Shown here one piece after another: positions 60,104-64,000 of a DNA stretch of 64,000 nt. Made by a program: the position numbers and the translations under genes. Each line of letters opens with the position of its first letter. Position 1 is the first letter of the stretch. The notes under the pieces are model-generated. The model saw only the letters and a list, made by a program, of their open reading frames with translations. It made no database searches and was not told where the DNA came from. Source of the stretch: Georgenia_B sunbinii (GTDB lineage Bacteria; Actinomycetota; Actinomycetes; Actinomycetales; Actinomycetaceae); NCBI RefSeq assembly GCF_036421855.1, contig NZ_JAZGOK010000003.1, one strand, 5' to 3'.

Positions 60104-61281
60104 TCAGGCACCGACGGCGCGGCGGCGGGCCAGCACCGAGGCGAGGTCGAGGCCGCTGCCCCGCTCGGCCCCGGCGTCGGCGGTCTCGTCGGGCAGCTCG
60201 GCGACCGCCGTGGTGCCGGCGACCGCGGCGTACGGCGAGCCCTCGAGGGCCACGAGGGACGCGTCGGTCGTGGTGGCGGCGGGCTCGGCGGCGACCGGTG
60301 CCTCGGTCGGCACGTAGCCGGCGATGTCGCGGCGGGGCGCGGTGGGCTTGAGCGTGTAGGCCGGGGCGGGCACCGGCACCGGCGTCCACGGCTGTGCCTC
60401 GGCGGCGTCGTCGATCTCGTCCGGCTGGGCCGGCTCGGCGGGATCGGTGGGGACGGCGGCAACGGGGGCGGCGTCGTCGGACGGTGCCGCCTCCTCGGCG
60501 GCAATGTCCTCGGCCGGGCCGGCGTCCTGCCCCGCGTCCGGGACCTGCTCGGTCGCGGTCGCCGGCGCTGCGCCGTCGTCCGCTGCGCCGTCGGACGCGC
60601 GTCCGGCCGCACCGGGCCCGGGGGGGNTCCGGCCGCACCGGGCCCGGTGACGCGGCGGCCGCGGGCGGCGGCCGCGGCGGTGAGCGCCGCCCGGCGGGAG
60701 GCCGCGTCACCACGGCTGGCGGGCGAGAGCTGCAGCCGGGCGATCATCGCCCGGTCGGCGGCGTTGCGGCGGGCGGCAGCCTTGGCGGCCCGGCGGCCGA
60801 GCACCAGCACCCCGGCGAGCAGCACCGTCGGCACGATGCCCAGCGCCACGCTGGCGGTGGTGGCTGCGACGGCGGCCCAGCCGGCGACGCCAGCCACCAG
60901 CAGTGCCACGGTGAGGATGAGCCGGCGACGGGCGGCCGCCTGGCGCCGGCTGATCTCGGCGGCCCGCGCCGCCCGCAGCGCGGCGAGCCGCCGTGCGTCG
61001 GCGGCCGAGTGCCCGGCTGGGCTCATGGACCTGTTCACGGCGGGGTTCTCCGTTCGTCGCCTCGGATCGTGCAGGTAGGGCCTGGCCTCGGACCGGCCGT
61101 GGTGGTCACCGCTGGCCGACCGCTTGGCGGTGCCGCCGGTCGCGACCACTCGCATCGCTCCGGAGAACCGGTCCTCGATGCGGGAGTCGGCCAGCTGCTG
61201 CCGCGTCCGCGCGAGGGACGGGACCAGGTATCCGAACAGGACGACGGCGAGCCCGACGACCACCCAGCCCTGAACCTCCAC
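60104..61281 (-). CDS. glpR: GlpR/SepX-like divisome membrane protein, split by an assembly gap
   Basis: The N-terminal half begins with a helix (VVVGLAVVLFGYLVPSLA, about residues 7-24). It has an Arg-rich cytoplasmic segment and two close helices (about 125-165). The C-terminal half, in another frame as assembled, is an acidic Pro/Ala-rich tail ending ASVLARRRAVGA. Removing 26 duplicated bases around the N at 60627 joins both into one frame of 383 residues. In actinobacteria this protein is the membrane receptor of Glp, tying it to FtsZ and the septum; the flanking glp supports the call. Confidence 0.75.
60602..60647. other. Assembly gap: duplicated 20-mer flanking an N
   Basis: TCCGGCCGCACCGGGCCCGG occurs at 60602-60621 and again at 60628-60647, separated by five G and the single N at 60627. 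This is the look of two contig ends that overlap but were not merged. The duplicate offset is 26 bases and breaks the glpR reading frame. Confidence 0.85.
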
Positions 61282-61334
61282 ACCCAGACGCTAGCCCGCG
61301 CCGACGGCGAGAAGGTCATGGCGCGCCGAGGACG

Positions 61335-61958
61335 TCACCGCGGATGACGTCCACCTGTCTGGGCCGAGGTCCCCGGGACGTTCTCCCGGTACCGGCGGAG
61401 CAGGCCCCGCGGGACGTCCTCGGCGAGGAGCGCGAAGGTCCGGTGGTCGCGCCAGTCGCCGTCGATGTGGAGGTAGCGCCGTCGACGCCCCTCGTCGTGG
61501 AAGCCGAGCTTGGCCACCACCCGGAGGCTCGCGGCATTCTCCGGCCGGATGTTGATCTCCACCCGGTGCAGGCCCAGCTCCTGGAAGCAGTGGTCGGTCA
61601 CCAGCGCCACCGCGGTGGGTGCGATCCCCCGGCCGGCCGCTCGCTGCGACACCCAGTAGCCCACCGACGTCCCGCGCAGCGCCCCGCCGAACACCGGCCC
61701 AGCGATGATGTGTCCCACGAGGATGCCGCGGTACTCGATGGCCAGCGGCAGGGTCCCGCCGCGCCGCGCCTGCCGGTTGAGGTCGGCGACATAGCTGACG
61801 AAGGACGGGGCCGGCAGCTCGCCGTCGGGACTGGTCGCCTCCCAGGGCCGCAGCCAGCCAGCGTTGGCCCGCCGCAGCCGCTGCCACGCCAGCCGGTCTC
61901 GCCGGCGCAGCGGTCGCAGCCGCACCAGGCCGTCGGTGAGCGTCACCGGCCAGCTCAT
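61335..61958 (-). CDS. GNAT acetyltransferase (RimJ/RimL-like)
   Basis: A 207-residue N-acetyltransferase: VGYWVSQRAAGRGIAPTAVAL (starting near residue 99) is the acetyl-CoA-binding motif A, and RPENAASLRVVAKLGF is typical of RimJ/RimL. Possible targets are ribosomal or other protein N-termini. The TGATG overlap with glp and the position before glpR reproduce the conserved galU-glp-rimJ-glpR order. Confidence 0.88.
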   Translation of the reverse strand: MSWPVTLTDGLVRLRPLRRRDRLAWQRLRRANAGWLRPWEATSPDGELPAPSFVSYVADLNRQARRGGTLPLAIEYRGILVGHIIAGPVFGGALRGTSVGYWVSQRAAGRGIAPTAVALVTDHCFQELGLHRVEINIRPENAASLRVVAKLGFHDEGRRRRYLHIDGDWRDHRTFALLAEDVPRGLLRRYRENVPGTSAQTGGRHPR

Positions 61959-63166
61959 CAGGCGTCCAGCACCAGGCAGTGCAGCACGTCGCCGGCCGTG
62001 ACATCGGTGACGTCCTCGGGGACCACCGCGAGCGCGTTGGAGCGGGCCAGCCCGGAGAGCAGCAGCGCGGCGGGAGAGCCCGACGACGTCGCCCGGTACC
62101 CCTCGGCCGGGGAGCCGGTCAGCTGCACCCGGACGAACTCTCGACGTCCCGCGGGTGAGTACCAGCCCCGCGTGACGGTCGCCGGGACGGAGGCGCGGTA
62201 GAGCTCGGTGTAGCCGGCCATCGACAGCACGGCGGGGCGGACGAAGACCTCGTAGGCGACCTGCGCCGCGACCGGGTCGCCGGGCAGCGCGAAGATCGGG
62301 GTGCCGTCCCCGACGGTCCCCAGCCCCAGCTGTCGTCCCGGCCACATCGCGACGTTGTCGAACCGGACCGTACCGAGCGGTGCGAGAACCTCCTTGACGG
62401 TGTCGTCAGCGCTGAGCCCGCCGGTGGTGATGATGAGGTCGGCGCGAACGAGCTGGTCCTCGAGCGTCTCGCTCAGCGGGCCGCGCTGGTCCGGCACCGC
62501 CGCCACCCGGTAGGCGGCAGCTCCGGCGTCGGTGAGCGCGGCGGCGAGCGCGTGGCCGTTGGCGTCGAACACCTGGCCCGGCGACGCCGGCGCGCCGGGC
62601 TCGACCAGCTCGTCGCCCACCGAGACGATGACGACGCGGGGCCGGGGGTGCACCGTCACCCGGCCGCGGCCGGCCGCGGCGAGCAGCGCGACCTGCCGGG
62701 CGCCGACCCGCTCGCCCGCCGGCAGCACCACCTGGCCGGCCTGCAGGTCCTGGGCCCGCCGGTTGACGTTCTCACCGGCGGCGCTGGCGGTGCGGATCGC
62801 GACCGCCGCCGCGCCACGGTCGGTCTGCTCCACCGGCACGACGGCGTCGGCGTCGGTCGGCATCGGTGCCCCGGACGCGATCCGTACCGCAGCGTTGCTC
62901 GGCAGCCGCAGCCGCTCGGTGCTGCCGGCGCGCAGCTCGTCCAGCACCCGTATCGTCACCGGTGTGGCGGGGCTCGCCGCCCGGATGTCCGAGGCGCGCA
63001 CCGCGTAGCCGTCCAGCCCCGCGAGGTCGGCGACGGGCAGGTCGGACGGTGCGAGGACGTCCTCGGTGAGGATGCACCCGACGGCGTCGGCGAGGGCCAC
63101 CTCGAGCGGCGGCTGGGGGCCGACCGCCGCGAGGCAGGCGGCCAGATGCTCCTGGACTGACCGCAC
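61958..63166 (-). CDS. glp: Gephyrin-like molybdotransferase Glp (MoeA family)
   Basis: A 402-residue MoeA-fold protein. DLAGLDGYAVRASD (about residues 46-59), GAPMPTDADAVVPVEQTD, the MoCF-type VSVGDELVEPG and ITTGGLSADD, and FALPGDPVAAQVAYEVFV are present. Actinobacteria carry MoeA paralogues; the one next to galU and glpR has been shown in C. glutamicum to bind FtsZ and GlpR at the division site. Context makes that moonlighting paralogue more likely than a plain molybdopterin enzyme. Confidence 0.88.
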   Translation of the reverse strand: MRSVQEHLAACLAAVGPQPPLEVALADAVGCILTEDVLAPSDLPVADLAGLDGYAVRASDIRAASPATPVTIRVLDELRAGSTERLRLPSNAAVRIASGAPMPTDADAVVPVEQTDRGAAAVAIRTASAAGENVNRRAQDLQAGQVVLPAGERVGARQVALLAAAGRGRVTVHPRPRVVIVSVGDELVEPGAPASPGQVFDANGHALAAALTDAGAAAYRVAAVPDQRGPLSETLEDQLVRADLIITTGGLSADDTVKEVLAPLGTVRFDNVAMWPGRQLGLGTVGDGTPIFALPGDPVAAQVAYEVFVRPAVLSMAGYTELYRASVPATVTRGWYSPAGRREFVRVQLTGSPAEGYRATSSGSPAALLLSGLARSNALAVVPEDVTDVTAGDVLHCLVLDA

Positions 63167-63171
63167 CGGGG

Positions 63172-64000
63172 TCAGTCCCGAGGCCGGGGAACGCTGCGGT
63201 CGGGGTCCGAGCTGAGCTCGAGGCGACGGCCGGCGACGAACTGCTCCAGCCAGGCGGAGAACTCCGGGCCAAGGTCCTCGCGGTCGACCGCCAGCTGCAC
63301 GACCGCCTTGAGGTAGTCGAGCTTGTCGCCGGTGTCGTAGCGCCGGCCGCGGAAGACGACGCCGTGGACCCCACCGCCGTCGGCCGCCGGCAGCTGCGCG
63401 AGGGTCTGCAGCGCGTCCGTCAGCTGGATCTCCCCACCACGCCCGGGCGGGGTGTCGGCGAGGACGTCGAAGACGGCCGGTGACAGCACGTAGCGGCCGA
63501 TGACGGCAAGGTTCGACGGCGCGTCGGCCGGGTCGGGCTTCTCGACCATGCCGACGACCTTGACGACGTCACCGTCGGCCACGCCGGACGCGCTCGCCGG
63601 CTCGACGGTCGCCGCGCCGTAGAGGCTGATCTGCTCGGGCTCGACCTCGAGCAGCGCGACGACGGACCCGCCGAGCTGCTGCTGGACGTCGATCATCGTG
63701 GCCAGCAGGTCGTCGCGGGCGTCGATGAGGTCGTCACCGAGCAGCACCGCGAACGGCTCGTCGCCGACGTGCTCACGGCCGCAGAGCACCGCGTGCCCGA
63801 GCCCGAGCGGCTTGCCCTGCCGCACACCGTGGACGTCGGCGAGCTCGGCGATCTCCCGCACCTGGGCGAGCCGGTCGGCGTCGCCCTTCGTCTCGAGCGC
63901 GACCTCGAGCGCGACGTTACGGTCGAAGTGGTCCTCGATAGCGCTCTTGCCGGCGCCGGTGACGAGGAGGACGTCCTTGATCCCGACGGCGGCGACCTCC
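63172..64000 (-). CDS. galU: UTP-glucose-1-phosphate uridylyltransferase, 5' end outside window
   Basis: The C-terminal ~275 residues of GalU, which makes UDP-glucose for wall polymers and glycans. VLLVTGAGKSAIEDHFD near the window edge, GKPLGLGHAVLC, FAVLLGDDLID and the substrate motif GRYVLSPAVFDVL are clear. It ends 5 bases before glp. The N-terminal GTRFLPATK nucleotide-binding loop lies beyond base 64000. Confidence 0.93.
   Translation of the reverse strand, partial: EVAAVGIKDVLLVTGAGKSAIEDHFDRNVALEVALETKGDADRLAQVREIAELADVHGVRQGKPLGLGHAVLCGREHVGDEPFAVLLGDDLIDARDDLLATMIDVQQQLGGSVVALLEVEPEQISLYGAATVEPASASGVADGDVVKVVGMVEKPDPADAPSNLAVIGRYVLSPAVFDVLADTPPGRGGEIQLTDALQTLAQLPAADGGGVHGVVFRGRRYDTGDKLDYLKAVVQLAVDREDLGPEFSAWLEQFVAGRRLELSSDPDRSVPRPRD

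Noticed and set aside
60088..60626. Pro/Arg-rich C-terminal tail of the glpR frame as assembled
   Set aside because: It exists only because of the 26-base duplication at the N; the frame ending at 60104 gives an acidic tail with the family's usual character.

Overview
The window is chromosomal DNA from a high-GC Gram-positive bacterium (Actinomycetota, probably Micrococcales). The evidence is pervasive G/C-ending codons, C50-carotenoid genes, protein O-mannosyltransferase, tandem G5/resuscitation-promoting-factor-like genes, a meso-diaminopimelate dehydrogenase and the galU-glp-acetyltransferase-glpR division locus. I cannot name the genus. Most genes sit in tight operons with ATGA, GTGA or TGATG overlaps, and these junctions fix many of the start codons given here.

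Layout. (1) 1-8262: a C50-carotenoid operon on the minus strand (MMPL exporter, TspO-like protein, crtE, crtB, crtI, crtYe, crtYf, crtEb) with a divergent MarR regulator, the same architecture as the Corynebacterium glutamicum crtR/crt locus. (2) 8298-29047: mostly housekeeping genes: prs-glmU, tRNA-Gln, a TetR regulator with a NatAB-type ABC exporter, a MarR regulator, an ABC-F protein, a siderophore-interacting flavoprotein, metG-tatD-rpf2-rpf1-rsmA-ispE, pncA, usp, rsmI and pmt. A 77-base G homopolymer at 14197-14273 is almost certainly an assembly or base-calling artefact.

(3) 29223-46935: an accessory RiPP biosynthetic gene cluster, the most interesting part of the window. A minus-strand operon encodes a glycosyltransferase, a luciferase-like oxidoreductase, an RRE-type recognition protein, a methyltransferase, a class III aminotransferase, an alcohol-dehydrogenase-like protein, two Cys-free precursor peptides ending in Thr, an ABC exporter, an M50 protease and a class III lanthipeptide synthetase (LanKC). 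The recognition protein, dehydrogenase, aminotransferase, methyltransferase, protease and Thr-terminated precursors are the daptide set, which turns the C-terminal Thr into a dimethylated diamine. LanKC plus the luciferase-like enzyme suggests that Ser is dehydrated to dehydroalanine and then reduced to D-Ala. A convergent plus-strand operon (NDP-hexose 2,3-dehydratase, 4-ketoreductase, 3-aminotransferase, 3-C-methyltransferase) looks like most of a vancosamine-type aminosugar pathway. The predicted product is a linear, hydrophobic, glycosylated daptide carrying D-Ala: a daptide/lanthipeptide/aminosugar hybrid. This is inference from gene content.

(4) 47122-64000: core genes again: a flavoprotein disulfide reductase, an OpuC-type compatible-solute ABC transporter, a DinB-like protein, ddh, a sodium:solute symporter with its 43-residue partner, a MazG-like pyrophosphohydrolase, several small enzymes, tRNA-Ala, and the divisome-linked cluster galU-glp-rimJ-like-glpR(sepX). 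In glpR a single N at 60627 is flanked by two copies of one 20-base sequence. Collapsing the duplicate (26 bases) restores a single reading frame, so the break is an assembly join and not a real frameshift.
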